A stretch of DNA of 64,000 bases from Lachancea dasiensis (taxonomy: Eukaryota > Ascomycota > Saccharomycetes > Saccharomycetales > Saccharomycetaceae): the NCBI GenBank assembly GCA_900074725.1, contig LT598456.1:193488-257487 (forward strand). The letters are read 5' to 3'. The position numbers and the translations under genes were made by a program. The stretch's first letter is position 1. Each line of letters opens with the position of its first letter. The notes below the pieces were generated by a model. It saw nothing but the letters and a program-made list of their open reading frames with translations, was not told the DNA's origin and did no database searches. Below are positions 39,462 through 49,002 of this stretch, piece by piece.

Positions 39462-40471
39462 GATGGCAGTGTTCGATATCCAGAGAAGTCGGCCAAACAC
39501 TAAGGTTAACCCGCTATGCTTAAAAGACGACACACATCCTGCACACGCCTGATGTGTTGACAAATTATAACAGCGACGGGAAACGAAAACTCAAAAACGG
39601 TGTTGTATGGCAACAACACGATGCTCTAACGATGAAAACAGCACCTCAAAGCTAATCAGGCTCTGAACGGAGTGCAAAAATGCAGATAATACGAGGTAAC
39701 AGATACAGGAAGCGTACGTTGCTTTCCCACTTTCCCAGGTAAAGAAAATGGCGACTAAGTTCAAATGAAATCAACAAACACGTTACGTTCTTCTCACCGG
39801 CTCACTCCGATAGAAACCCACTAAGGTCCTATCTTTTCCGTACGCACAGTCAAAGGATTGCTGGCTGAAGATTCTGAATAAAAGTACCTGATCAGGGACT
39901 CCCTGAAACCGTTCCCGTATGTATATATATATATATGTAAAACTGGACCTTTCTCGATGGATATGACAGATGGGCTCTTTTTCTCTGCTTTCACCACTGG
40001 CAACCTGCTGTTCACTGCCCTATCTGCAGACGGCAATGAGTCAATGGAATATTGAAAAGATATGGTGTTCGTATGAAGTGCCATTGTGACTACTGGCCAG
40101 CACGCACCTGATGACCGAGGATAAGAAGTATCTATGAGCCATAGGGAGTACGATATGAGCCATCTGGAACACTGTGGCAGGGATGGGTCGGCGTGCAGGT
40201 GTTTTGGAAAAGACTGGGTGACGGGAACGGCCGGTGTTCGTGCGAGTATCCAAAATTGGGGGTAAAGACACAAGGTGTAAGCGACAACGGTTTGGCGAGA
40301 CTTGAGTAGGGGTAGAGGTTTCCGAGAGCGGGCAGTGGCTGTTTGCCCTGGTCTGCAGAGAGCGAGTGGACCCAGACCGCAGGAACAGCAGTGACTTTTT
40401 GTCACGTGATCTGGTCCGACGGCTGCCAACGACAGTGCAAAGGCCGAGCGCGCTGGGTTCTGTCCAGGTCT
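39462..40471. other. PCL5 promoter and TRM5 3' region
   Basis: About 1 kb. It holds a TA microsatellite (about 39919-39936), a Gcn4 site (40037-40043) and a GTCACGTGATC word at about 40401-40411. A 202-codon minus-strand frame (39821-40429) begins without an ATG and is not convincing. Confidence 0.5.
40037..40043. promoter_or_regulatory. Gcn4 binding site upstream of PCL5
   Basis: TGAGTCA, the palindromic Gcn4/AP-1 core, lies about 576 bases upstream of the PCL5 ATG. PCL5 is a known Gcn4 target in S. cerevisiae. Confidence 0.6.
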
Positions 40472-41962
40472 TCAGAGTAGGCTAGCTGGTAGCTTGAAGC
40501 TAACACAGAACATGGGTTTTGTGGGAGCAACCTTGCGCACTAAGTGGAACTGTAAATGGCCGAACGGGAGAACTGCCTCGTCTACGTTTAGCACGTTCTT
40601 GATTCTTGTGTGCACTCTGCGGTGCAGGTCGGCCATTGTAGGCTCCGGTTTCTCGTCTGCATCGTATTTCTCGAAACAGTGGCAGTGGATCCATGGAGCG
40701 TCGAACCCGGGAGCCTGCTTCAAAGTTTCGAGCAACCCCGGGTACCTGGAGTACAGTCCCACAAATTCATCCAGAAACGTAATGGCGGCGTCTGGTAGGT
40801 TCATCACGTAGTGATGGATGAACTCCGGGATGGGTGTATGTTCGGGCTCGGTTCTTTTGGATTCCCCGGTCTTGGCATCTTTGTATTTCCTACCTCCGGG
40901 GACCACGACCTCTCCTCCTGCTCGCGTGTACCATTCGGCCAATAGCTGTGGGCTTTGGCGGATAAAGTCACGGCCGTCTAGGTTGGAAGGCTGTACGAAA
41001 GTCCCGGTCTTGTTGTCCTCGATGTTATGCACCATATACTTGTAACTTTCCGGGTTGAGGTCGTTCGCCAAAACCATCACCTTTCTCTTGCCCGCGGGCA
41101 CAGCGAACGGGCCTACGCCCGCGAAAACATCACCCACGCACTGGCCCGGTTGGAACTTTTGGATAAGACGGTCGTGCTCGGTGTGCAGTCTCGAATTCCA
41201 GTACACCTTGCTGAAATCAAATTTAAATTTGCAGTTGGATTCGCGCTGCTCGACTACAAGATCGTCCTTGCCCGCCAAAACCTGCATGTGGAAAGTTCTG
41301 AACTTTGTGGCGATCGAATCCACCTTGTCCACAACGGTTTCGATTTTGCTGTTTTTGTCGAGGATGACCTGTCCGATTAGCTTTCCATAAGGTTTGAACT
41401 CGTTCCTCAAATTGATGTGGGCGATGTGGCCCGTCGCGGTAAAGCCGGATGGTATCTCGTCCAGAAATTCGACAGGCAAAATGGCCCGGAATATCTCCTC
41501 GGTTTTCCAGAAAGAATAGTCCAGCACGCATTCGTACGGTTGCAATACTGCCTCGTTGTCCCGCATGAACTGCAGAGCCTCAGCAGAAACGCTGGAGGCA
41601 GCTTCGTCAACCGTCCTCACCGAATCTTTCAGCAAGACACCTTTCCTAATGTGATTGTCGTTAGCGAGGGTAGACTTTTTCAGCGGCGGCTCTTCGCCAT
41701 GCGCCTCCAGTTTCACAACCCTCGAGATGCGCGGCAATTTCAGCACTTCATCTTTGAACTTGGCTGAGAATGCACTGATGTTCTTGGGTTCCGGGAAGTG
41801 CACTACCACCATGGGCACTTTAGTGACGAAGAAAGAGCGATCCAGCTCATGCATATCTCTATTGACAGGAGGTTGGTATTTAAACATGATTCCTGGCTCA
41901 GTTCCCTTACCGATATCGCTCATCCTAGATAATCTGGTCAGTAATTGACGGGCTATTTGCAT
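40472..41962 (-). CDS. TRM5: tRNA (guanine-37-N1)-methyltransferase Trm5
   Basis: Encodes 496 residues (S. cerevisiae about 499). Trm5 makes m1G37 and takes part in wybutosine formation, in cytosol and mitochondria. The AdoMet-binding motif is DVFAGVGPFAVPAGK, followed by NDLNPESYKY. FKFDFSKVYWNSRLHTEH and HYVMNLPDAAI are further family blocks. Two starts are possible: Met1 gives a basic, amphipathic MQIARQLLTRLSRM leader suited to mitochondrial import, and Met14 (MSDIGKG) would give a cytosolic form. Dual targeting is known in yeast. A perfect PAC word lies about 47 bases upstream of Met1 (42009-42018). Confidence 0.96.
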   Translation of the reverse strand: MQIARQLLTRLSRMSDIGKGTEPGIMFKYQPPVNRDMHELDRSFFVTKVPMVVVHFPEPKNISAFSAKFKDEVLKLPRISRVVKLEAHGEEPPLKKSTLANDNHIRKGVLLKDSVRTVDEAASSVSAEALQFMRDNEAVLQPYECVLDYSFWKTEEIFRAILPVEFLDEIPSGFTATGHIAHINLRNEFKPYGKLIGQVILDKNSKIETVVDKVDSIATKFRTFHMQVLAGKDDLVVEQRESNCKFKFDFSKVYWNSRLHTEHDRLIQKFQPGQCVGDVFAGVGPFAVPAGKRKVMVLANDLNPESYKYMVHNIEDNKTGTFVQPSNLDGRDFIRQSPQLLAEWYTRAGGEVVVPGGRKYKDAKTGESKRTEPEHTPIPEFIHHYVMNLPDAAITFLDEFVGLYSRYPGLLETLKQAPGFDAPWIHCHCFEKYDADEKPEPTMADLHRRVHTRIKNVLNVDEAVLPFGHLQFHLVRKVAPTKPMFCVSFKLPASLL

Positions 41963-42492
41963 ACAACGAAACTGGCTTTTATCTTGCTGATGGTTCGCTG
42001 GTTACCTAGCGATGAGCTTGAGAAAATAATTCAATATTCCAATACAATGTAACTGGCAAAAGCTCGAACAGAAATAAAAGAAAGTGACAATAAAGAGCCG
42101 CAGCTTTAGCTCTAGATGGCTAAATTCTGTTACCTAACTCGTTTGTAATTTGGAAAATAGTTGGTAAATACAAGAGATCAGACACGCCTCAATGCGATCG
42201 CTAGCAAATTATTTTTGATGAAAGAGCGCTCAAACGATTAAGTGCATGGGCTCTCCTGAGATACGTAGTGCTCTTACTCATTCTGTGATGCTTGAAACTG
42301 GGTGTGAGGCGCCGCAGAGCTCGCTTTTTCCGGCGTCAGTCTCGGTTCGAAGACTGGCTATTGGTGAGTTCAAATGTACTCGTTTGCAGCGTAAGTGGTA
42401 AAATTTGACCTGTATTCTAGGAATCCAACCAGATGAGCACGACGGGAACAGTCAGAGTTTGAAGGCAATCAACTCATTCCTGTCACTCTATT
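41963..42492. other. divergent promoter region of TRM5 and RRP4
   Basis: 530 bases. The TRM5 side carries the PAC word. The RRP4 side contains a small frame that may be part of a spliced gene (42245-42513, listed separately). Confidence 0.5.
42009..42018 (+). promoter_or_regulatory. PAC motif upstream of TRM5
   Basis: Exact GCGATGAGCT about 47 bases from the TRM5 ATG, within the region shared with RRP4. Both genes belong to RNA-processing functions that PAC normally marks. Confidence 0.65.
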
Positions 42493-42513
42493 ATGTCTGT
42501 AGACGTTCTTAGC
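42245..42513 (+). CDS. possible small spliced gene overlapping the RRP4 start
   Basis: The ATG at 42245 opens a 52-codon frame. If the segment 42364-42420 (GTGAGT...TTCTAG, 57 nt) is removed as an intron, the frame continues as IGIQPDEHDGNSQ and ends at a stop near 42511-42513, inside the RRP4 coding start in another frame, giving about 69 residues. I do not recognise the protein. The donor GTGAGT is uncommon in yeast. No proper TACTAAC-type branch site is visible, only ATTTGAC 12 bases before the acceptor. It could equally be a leader frame of RRP4 or chance. Confidence 0.15.
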
Positions 42514-43557
42514 GTCAGAAAAAGACAAGAGGGTTTCCAGTTCGTGAACGAGCACGACTCCGACGGTGACAGCGATGTTGAGATGAGCAATGGCGAAAAC
42601 GCTGAATCCACTCAGGAAGCCAAAGACGGTACGATAGTCACGCCAGGTGAGCTGGTGACCGATGATCCCGTCTGGATGCGTGGCCACGGCACTTATTTTT
42701 TGGAAAATCAAACATATGCCTCTGTTGCGGGAACCGTTTCGAGGGTCAACAGACTGCTGTCAGTACTCCCGCTTCGAGGGCGCTACGCTCCGGAAACAGG
42801 CGACCACGTAATAGGACGAATCGCCGAAGTAGGGAATAGAAGATGGAAAGTGGATATAGGTGCCAAGCAACACGCGGTACTGATGCTAGGGTCTGTTAAT
42901 CTGCCAGGTGGTGTTTTGAGGAGAAAGTCGGAATCGGACGAGCTTCAGATGCGCAGTTTTCTGAAAGAGGGAGACCTGTTGAATGCAGAGGTTCAGTCGC
43001 TATTTCAGGACGGAAGCGCGTCGCTGCATACCAGATCTTTGAAATACGGTAAGCTCAGAAATGGTGTATTTTTACATGTTCCCAGTCCATTGGTTGTGCG
43101 GTCTAAGAACCACACTCACAACCTTCCTGGGAATGTGACTATCATCTTGGGGGTCAATGGCTTTATTTGGCTGCGTAAAACTTCTGAGATAGACGCCGCC
43201 AGTGGCTCTTCGACAGTTATCGGGAAGAATGCCGCGGCAATCTCCGGCTCAAAAGGTGAATACAAGCCTGGTACCAGTTCGGTTAGCATAACAAGACTTG
43301 AAGAAGAGTCTTCATGGGAAATTTACTCGGACAAAAACGATCACATCCCAGAGACTACAAAAAATACTATCACTCGATATGCGAATGTCATAAAGGCTTT
43401 GGCGCACTGCGAGATCGGTATTACGGAAGCCCGAGTAGTAGCTGCGTATGAAGTAAGTATGGCATATGGCCATATCGGCTCGCTCATAGACAAAGACAAC
43501 ATGGAATCGATAGGGCAGGACGTCATAAATGCCGAGAAAATGAGAGGAAACGCATAG
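42493..43557 (+). CDS. RRP4: exosome cap subunit Rrp4
   Basis: Encodes 354 residues (S. cerevisiae about 359). Rrp4 is one of the three S1/KH cap proteins of the nuclear and cytoplasmic RNA exosome. After an acidic N terminus (about 1-50), an N-terminal domain runs to about 105, an S1 domain covers about 95-180 (GDHVIGRIAEVGNRRWKVDI), and a type-I KH domain covers about 200-290 with GNVTIILGVNGFIWL. It is divergent from TRM5 and convergent with OMS1 (about 89 bases). The S. cerevisiae TRM5-RRP4-DYS1 order is kept. Confidence 0.96.
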   Translation: MSVDVLSVRKRQEGFQFVNEHDSDGDSDVEMSNGENAESTQEAKDGTIVTPGELVTDDPVWMRGHGTYFLENQTYASVAGTVSRVNRLLSVLPLRGRYAPETGDHVIGRIAEVGNRRWKVDIGAKQHAVLMLGSVNLPGGVLRRKSESDELQMRSFLKEGDLLNAEVQSLFQDGSASLHTRSLKYGKLRNGVFLHVPSPLVVRSKNHTHNLPGNVTIILGVNGFIWLRKTSEIDAASGSSTVIGKNAAAISGSKGEYKPGTSSVSITRLEEESSWEIYSDKNDHIPETTKNTITRYANVIKALAHCEIGITEARVVAAYEVSMAYGHIGSLIDKDNMESIGQDVINAEKMRGNA

Positions 43558-43646
43558 CTTTAAACGCGCTCACATAGAAGGTTGTTAGGTCGCTCGGGTC
43601 ACATTCGTTTTGCAATATGTACAAGATATAAGAAGCAGTTTTTACG

Positions 43647-44996
43647 TCACTTTCTAGGCAATTCATCGCTGTCGCCACCAGCTTTTGGACTGCCACTCTT
43701 ACCAGCAGTTTCGTAAGCCTCGATTTTACTTTTGATGCTCGAACCGAAATATTTCTCGACAAAACCGAGCTCACTGTTTTTCTTCAGGTCACCCTTTCTC
43801 TTCGCCACGATGCACCACGTTGTTCCTAAATGTGTCCTATTTTCTTCCACAATTTCGAGCCCAGAATCATCGAGAATTTCTCCAAGATCGAGGTTCCATC
43901 GACAACCCCATGTCTCCAAACGCTTTTCCGCCCGGTCGTCCAAAATCTTGTTCACGAAGTCGTAAGTTCCTCTACCGTGCTCTAGAAGCACAATTCTCCC
44001 ACCGGGTTTCAGCAGTTTTTCGAAGTTTTGCAATGATTTGACAGGGTTTTCCAGTGAGCATAACCCAAATGCTTCAACAATGGTATCGTACTTGACTCGG
44101 GTCTCGGGATCGACGCCTTGGCCATCACCCGAAGCTGCTAGGTCCACGAGGTTCTCTGCTTTTCCTACGACAAAAGCAGCCTTCTTGAAGTTAGGAAATT
44201 CGGCGCGAAACTTGTTGTGGGTCAATTCCATCATTTTTTCTGAAGCGTCCATAAAGGTTATCGAATTCACTTTAGACAAGTCGACATATTTCAAATTTCT
44301 ACCGGTACCACAAGCAACTTCTAAAATGTCTCCTTGGCAATGCTTCATTAGCCATTTGCGCCTACTTCCCATGAAGATCGCTTTTTCTTCAAAGTTGACC
44401 CCCTCGTCATATTCTGCTGCTTTGAAGTCGTAGAAGTCGGTCGTATCGCGAGCTGGCAGAATTTTTCGATTGGTTATGTTTTCGTCGTTCTTTTCCAGCG
44501 TGATGCCGTCAAACTGGGAGGTGTCCTCGTTTTCATTGTGTGGTAGGGCACGATATTTGGCCAATTGGAGCTTATCCCTGTTCCTCATCTTGCCTCGTAA
44601 TTCTTTGATTCTAAGCTCCTCATACTCATTAGCTTGGCCTTCTTTTCGCTTAGCCTCTAACCGCTCAAGTTCTTTTTCTTTGGCGTACATTTTCCTCATG
44701 AAATAGAGACCATATATAAGGAAGATAATGTATGCCCCAATAAGGTACTTTGTCATCCCTTTGGTGAATTTTTCAGTTCTTGCAATTGCACCCCATCTTA
44801 TGAACCGACTCTCGGACTTCAACTGTTCTTCTAGCCTCTCCTGAGCAAGCTCTTCTTCCGTTTTAATGCGTGTGACTTTGGCACCTGGTTGGGAAAGGTA
44901 AGTTGACCTAAGGCGTACCAAAGATGGCTGTACAGCACTGCCAAAATAACCAGTTCGCTTCCAACATGGCCGCTGGATAATTAGTCTTCGCAGCAT
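43647..44996 (-). CDS. OMS1: mitochondrial methyltransferase-like protein Oms1
   Basis: Encodes 449 residues from the first ATG (S. cerevisiae about 471). Oms1 is an inner-membrane protein with a class I methyltransferase domain; overexpression suppresses an oxa1 defect, and its substrate is unclear. A basic N-terminal presequence (MLRRLIIQRPCWKRTG) is followed by a membrane segment at about 80-97 (YLIGAYIIFLIYGLYF), a charged coiled stretch, and the methyltransferase domain with LEVACGTGRNLKYV. Later motifs are FMDASEKMM and GGRIVLLEHG. The YDR316W position, next to IPK1 in the merged order, supports it. Confidence 0.92.
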   Translation of the reverse strand: MLRRLIIQRPCWKRTGYFGSAVQPSLVRLRSTYLSQPGAKVTRIKTEEELAQERLEEQLKSESRFIRWGAIARTEKFTKGMTKYLIGAYIIFLIYGLYFMRKMYAKEKELERLEAKRKEGQANEYEELRIKELRGKMRNRDKLQLAKYRALPHNENEDTSQFDGITLEKNDENITNRKILPARDTTDFYDFKAAEYDEGVNFEEKAIFMGSRRKWLMKHCQGDILEVACGTGRNLKYVDLSKVNSITFMDASEKMMELTHNKFRAEFPNFKKAAFVVGKAENLVDLAASGDGQGVDPETRVKYDTIVEAFGLCSLENPVKSLQNFEKLLKPGGRIVLLEHGRGTYDFVNKILDDRAEKRLETWGCRWNLDLGEILDDSGLEIVEENRTHLGTTWCIVAKRKGDLKKNSELGFVEKYFGSSIKSKIEAYETAGKSGSPKAGGDSDELPRK

Positions 44997-45423
44997 GATG
45001 CTGTTCAAGTTTTCTATGTTCAGCTTTCAAGAAACAGTGAACCTGTCGATATTTTTATTAACACTACATTTTCTATAGTGGACGACAGACGACAGACGAC
45101 ACAATAATAACAAAATATGGGTTACCGAATCTAAAATTCGTGTGTTGGAAATGTTCCTACAGTTTATATTTTACCATTACTCGAGCGTGGGTTTGTTTGC
45201 ATCTCATGGAGTCTACAAGCTTTGTGCTAGTATGTAAAAAATGTTCTAGTCAAAAGAAATTGTTACCAGTGGATCAATCTTTGAAACGTCTTGTCGTAAA
45301 TTTACAGCTGCTTCGGGGACACGATGCTATATGTTCGACTATCGATATTCGATCGTCTCGAGTCCAAATACAAAATCCGCCATTGATCGGAGTCTATCAT
45401 TGCATGTACTAAATTTTGAAAAA
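44997..45423. other. OMS1 promoter and DYS1 3' region
   Basis: About 430 bases. One ATG frame, 45206-45412 (+, 68 codons), has a CxxC pair (VCKKCSSQKK) but matches nothing I know. A short ACGACAGACGACAGACGAC direct repeat lies near 45081-45100. Confidence 0.45.
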
Positions 45424-46566
45424 CTATTTACCACTAGCGAATGTTGCCGCCACAATCAGAGGGAAGACCACAGTAGCATCGGCGTATATCTTGACAGATT
45501 TGGCCTCTGCCTTTATTTTCCCCCAGGAGATTGCTTCGTCGGGCCTCGCACCAGCGTCTGAACCGTCAAACTCCTGTCCCGTATTGATGTAGACAGCGTA
45601 ATCCGCGCCATTTCTCATCAAACATGCATTGGCAATATGGTGTTTGATCAACCCGCCCCCTAGAAGGAGCATACCAGCCTTCGTGGCATCCATGGACATG
45701 CAATTGATCTTGCGGATATCGGCCACGATGTCAACCCGCAGTTGGCTGGGAGAGGATTTGAATGTGTGAAAGAAAAGCATATCTCCAATTGAACCATCTG
45801 TGATCGCAGGACAGAACACTGGGATGTGGTTCTTGTGGGCCCAGTATAGAACAGAAGACTCGTCGTTAATTTCTTTCCCTAGTCTGTTGATCAGCTTTGA
45901 AGGGGTCCAGATCGGGGTATCTACATCAGAATTGGCATCCAAACATTCACCAGCGTGATTTTTGACGTATTCTTCCTGCTCCTCGAGCATTTTGTCCAAA
46001 ATTGGCACTATCCACTCTTCAAACTTGCAGTAGTTATCATTGGGCACCAGCAGATTTCCAATACGATTCAACCCTTTTTCGCGCAGAGAAGAGCCTTTGA
46101 GCGTAAAATCTCCCATGTATGTGGGCGCAAGGCATTTGATAAGATCTTCCTCAATACCCCCACCTGTTGCGACAATCGCATCCACTTGTTTATGTTGAAC
46201 CAAATGACGAATCGTCTCACGCAGTCCTGAGCTTATCAAATTTGAGGTATAACCCAAGAAAATCGTAGTTTTCTGCTTACCGTTCTCATCGAACGACCCT
46301 TTTCGGTCATGTTCCTCGAGGTCATCGATATGCTTACCTCTCCACGACCTCATCTCATTAATGATGTCACACCCTTGGCCCAGTGTACTGGCTTGAAATC
46401 CCATGGTCTTCATAGACTCTACGAGGTCAGAAGCCCTCATGTTCACAGCCTCCGCCTTCGAATAGTCGATACCATGAACTTTCACGTATTCATCCGATAA
46501 CGGCTCTGAAGCTTTCAAAACAACTTCATTTAAAGTGTCCGGAAGCTGAGTATTAAGATTAGACAT
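45424..46566 (-). CDS. DYS1: deoxyhypusine synthase
   Basis: Encodes 380 residues. It transfers the butylamine group of spermidine to a lysine of eIF5A, the first step of hypusine formation. The catalytic Lys falls at 350 in SWGKIK, the same number as in the yeast enzyme. NAD-binding-type blocks such as [17 protein letters not shown] and [15 protein letters not shown] are present. It shares a 173-base divergent promoter with IPK1 that carries exact PAC and RRPE words, consistent with co-regulation with ribosome biogenesis. Confidence 0.98.
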   Translation of the reverse strand: MSNLNTQLPDTLNEVVLKASEPLSDEYVKVHGIDYSKAEAVNMRASDLVESMKTMGFQASTLGQGCDIINEMRSWRGKHIDDLEEHDRKGSFDENGKQKTTIFLGYTSNLISSGLRETIRHLVQHKQVDAIVATGGGIEEDLIKCLAPTYMGDFTLKGSSLREKGLNRIGNLLVPNDNYCKFEEWIVPILDKMLEEQEEYVKNHAGECLDANSDVDTPIWTPSKLINRLGKEINDESSVLYWAHKNHIPVFCPAITDGSIGDMLFFHTFKSSPSQLRVDIVADIRKINCMSMDATKAGMLLLGGGLIKHHIANACLMRNGADYAVYINTGQEFDGSDAGARPDEAISWGKIKAEAKSVKIYADATVVFPLIVAATFASGK

Positions 46567-46618
46567 CTTTTAAGGCTTTCAGTCCTTGACTAGAACTTAA
46601 AATAGTGGTTCTTACCTG

Positions 46619-46659
46619 GCGATGAGCTGGTTGAATTTTTGAAGTACCAAAATTTTTCA
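46619..46659. promoter_or_regulatory. PAC plus RRPE pair between DYS1 and IPK1
   Basis: GCGATGAGCT (46619-46628) and AAAATTTTTCA (46649-46659, the reverse of TGAAAAATTTT) lie 53-93 bases upstream of the DYS1 ATG. This pairing is the hallmark of yeast ribosome biogenesis promoters. Confidence 0.75.
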
Positions 46660-46739
46660 ACTTCGGCTCGAAATTAGTATGTCACCTTTAATTAACGAAA
46701 TGTGATGATCTAGCTCGCAACTACCTTGACGGCCCAAAA

Positions 46740-47606
46740 ATGAGCACTATAGGTGAATCGGACCTTAGGGACCTTGCTGAAGTCGTATTTAAGGGTAGTG
46801 CAAATGCTTTGATCCGTTATAAGAAATCAGATCGTGCATTGGATCGACTTTGTGTGCGATTTGAGAGTTTGGCGACTAACAATCAGTATACCTTGGAAAA
46901 CTTCGAATATGTGAGCTGTAGGATTTCACCGCTTCTTGGTGAGTACATGGCATATATCAGTAAAGAGATTCGTGAAGTGGACGTTTTGGGGCCGGTGCTG
47001 AGAAATTTCAGTGTCAATCTCGATAGATCCTACGCCATAGTCTTTAAGATGGAACACATCACTTATGGTACGGATTCGGTTATGATCGCGGACCACTTTA
47101 CGAAATTTCATTTGAGAGGACGTTCCGCAGTTATTTGGGAATTCAAACCCAAATGGTATACCCGCAGTGGTGATAACTGTCGTAACTGCGTGTTGAATAG
47201 AGTCAAAGGCCGGGACATTCCCTACTGCTACACTAGGGTTCTGGAAAACCCAGCAATTCTCCAAGAGTGCTTCGCACACTGTAATTTGCCGCCACGCTTT
47301 TTTGTAGATGTTGAAGAGTACTTGCAATCAGAAGACAATGTTCTCGCGCACTTGTTTGCAAAACAATCCAAATTGTCAGAGTCAGTACCGAACCTGGCCA
47401 ACCTTCATGGAGAGGGGAGTGTTTCTGAGGAATTGGCGCTACTGATGACCTTACGCGACGTGACATGCTACATCAGTTGGGACTGTGAACGTGGCGTACG
47501 ACAGGCCAAAATAGTAGATGTGGACATGAAACCTAGATCGAAGTGGAAGCAATGGAGCTCTCAGCAAATTTCTTTGGATCGCAGCTCAATAAAGATCTGT
47601 CATTGA
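46740..47606 (+). CDS. IPK1: inositol pentakisphosphate 2-kinase
   Basis: Encodes 288 residues (S. cerevisiae about 281). It phosphorylates IP5 to IP6 in the nucleus, supporting mRNA export. The fungal-type short form shows the kinase block VIWEFKPKWYTRSGDNCRNC with its conserved Lys and Cys residues, then a late DVTCYISWD and KIVDVDMKP metal-binding-type motif. It converges on HTD2 with only 15 bases between stops. The position corresponds to YDR315C. Confidence 0.92.
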   Translation: MSTIGESDLRDLAEVVFKGSANALIRYKKSDRALDRLCVRFESLATNNQYTLENFEYVSCRISPLLGEYMAYISKEIREVDVLGPVLRNFSVNLDRSYAIVFKMEHITYGTDSVMIADHFTKFHLRGRSAVIWEFKPKWYTRSGDNCRNCVLNRVKGRDIPYCYTRVLENPAILQECFAHCNLPPRFFVDVEEYLQSEDNVLAHLFAKQSKLSESVPNLANLHGEGSVSEELALLMTLRDVTCYISWDCERGVRQAKIVDVDMKPRSKWKQWSSQQISLDRSSIKICH

Positions 47607-47621
47607 CGGCAGGAAGGATAA

Positions 47622-48491
47622 CTAACCGACAGTGGCATTTACAATGGCTTGGCAGTAGACTGCGGCCTTCGTCGCATCTCGCATCTCAACCTTCCACTCG
47701 CCCATCGACGCTTGACTTGCGTGAATCTCGACATCTGTACCCGGATATATAAAATTGGTGTTTTTGTACTTCAACCTCAGGATTTTCAGCCCCAACGCAC
47801 GCTGCATGTACTTCAATATGGTGTGTATGATAAAGGGCCCTTGAACGACGATATCATTATAGCCCTCTACTTTTCGGCAGTACGTTCGATCCCAGTGGAT
47901 CCGGTGAGAATTGTATGTGAGCGCACTGTACCGGAAAATGTCACTGTCTAGAAACTTCAATTTCGTGATGGTGCTTTCGGCAACATTTTGAGCTGTCTCA
48001 CTGTTCGAGACCAGCGAGTGTTTAACCGGTTTGTTGGTATATATAAGTGCCCGGAATTCGGTAGTGGCAGGAGATTGGGTATCACAATCTCGAAATGCCC
48101 TGTCTATGCCCACGAAAAAATCACTCCCCAGTCGCTTGACATAGCGGACGGTCTCTACGCACTCATAGTCGTGATCAATCTTCATTGGAGATATGAACTC
48201 CATGTTGCCCAAAGCCCACATGCGTCGTCTAAATATCAGGGTTGGATCACAAAGTAGAAAGCCTGGCGTTTGATCTTCGAAATACCCATCAGGGCTAAGG
48301 GTGTTTGTACTGGGATTGAAATATAGCAAATGGTCGCCGGCAGATAAAACCTTGCTGGTGTCGATCGTTGCACTGGCTAACTGAGGTTGGAATTGATGGT
48401 CTAACATTGCATTAAACCTCTGTACAGCTGTTTGGGATACTCTCTCTTTGAGGACCCATTTAAAAGCTTTGAGGCCAGCTCTCTTGTTCAT
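47622..48491 (-). CDS. HTD2: mitochondrial 3-hydroxyacyl-thioester dehydratase Htd2
   Basis: Encodes 289 residues from the first ATG (S. cerevisiae 280). Htd2 is the dehydratase of mitochondrial fatty acid synthesis, which supplies octanoate for lipoic acid. The N terminus MNKRAGLKAFKWVLKERV is basic and amphipathic, a likely import signal. The hot-dog fold region is at about 130-280 (MWALGNMEFISPMKIDHDYE and NDIVVQGPFIIHTILKYM). The DYS1-HTD2 order is as in YHR068W-YHR067W, with IPK1 interleaved. Confidence 0.9.
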   Translation of the reverse strand: MNKRAGLKAFKWVLKERVSQTAVQRFNAMLDHQFQPQLASATIDTSKVLSAGDHLLYFNPSTNTLSPDGYFEDQTPGFLLCDPTLIFRRRMWALGNMEFISPMKIDHDYECVETVRYVKRLGSDFFVGIDRAFRDCDTQSPATTEFRALIYTNKPVKHSLVSNSETAQNVAESTITKLKFLDSDIFRYSALTYNSHRIHWDRTYCRKVEGYNDIVVQGPFIIHTILKYMQRALGLKILRLKYKNTNFIYPGTDVEIHASQASMGEWKVEMRDATKAAVYCQAIVNATVG

Positions 48492-49002
48492 TAATGGCCC
48501 CAATGAGTTCAGTTAGCGCGATGTTCTCGTTCGGGTCTTGTTCGCCAACGAGTAATGATAATTTAAGCATTGGTGAGGAATCCTAAAAAACGATAGGATA
48601 ACAACGTTCCTACTAAGTCATTGAAATTAGGTAGCGTGTAGATTATACTTGATGTCTGCCTTTTGTGTTTTTCAGAGGTTGTCGAATTTTCTATACAGTG
48701 TAGTTTGATGGCTTACGAGTAGTTTATATATAGTTGGCGAAACGTATTCTTGGAGGTAGCCTAAGAAGAGGTGCTCTTCTTCTAGCCGAAGATCTCTGTG
48801 GTGGTGAGTTCTATAGCAGAAATGCACAGAGGCTCTATCTATTTACGACGACCGCGCTATCTTCTACTTCGACCCAGGACCCCCTATGAGCAGCGCCCAG
48901 AGAACAAGAAGAGACCAGATTAAAGTCGTGGAAATAGTAGTCGAGCCTGTCAGCTTCGAGAAAGTTAGTATTACAATATTGAATGGTTAGATCCCCCCTA
49001 AT
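48492..49002. other. HTD2 promoter and BUD16 3' region
   Basis: About 510 bases without a gene. A perfect small hairpin, AAGAAGAG (48763-48770), loop GTG, CTCTTCTT (48774-48781), is the only structure I see. Confidence 0.5.

Noticed and set aside
39821-40429. 202-codon minus-strand frame in the PCL5 upstream region
   Set aside because: It has no ATG at its start, its composition is unbiased, and it includes a TA microsatellite. It overlaps regulatory words.
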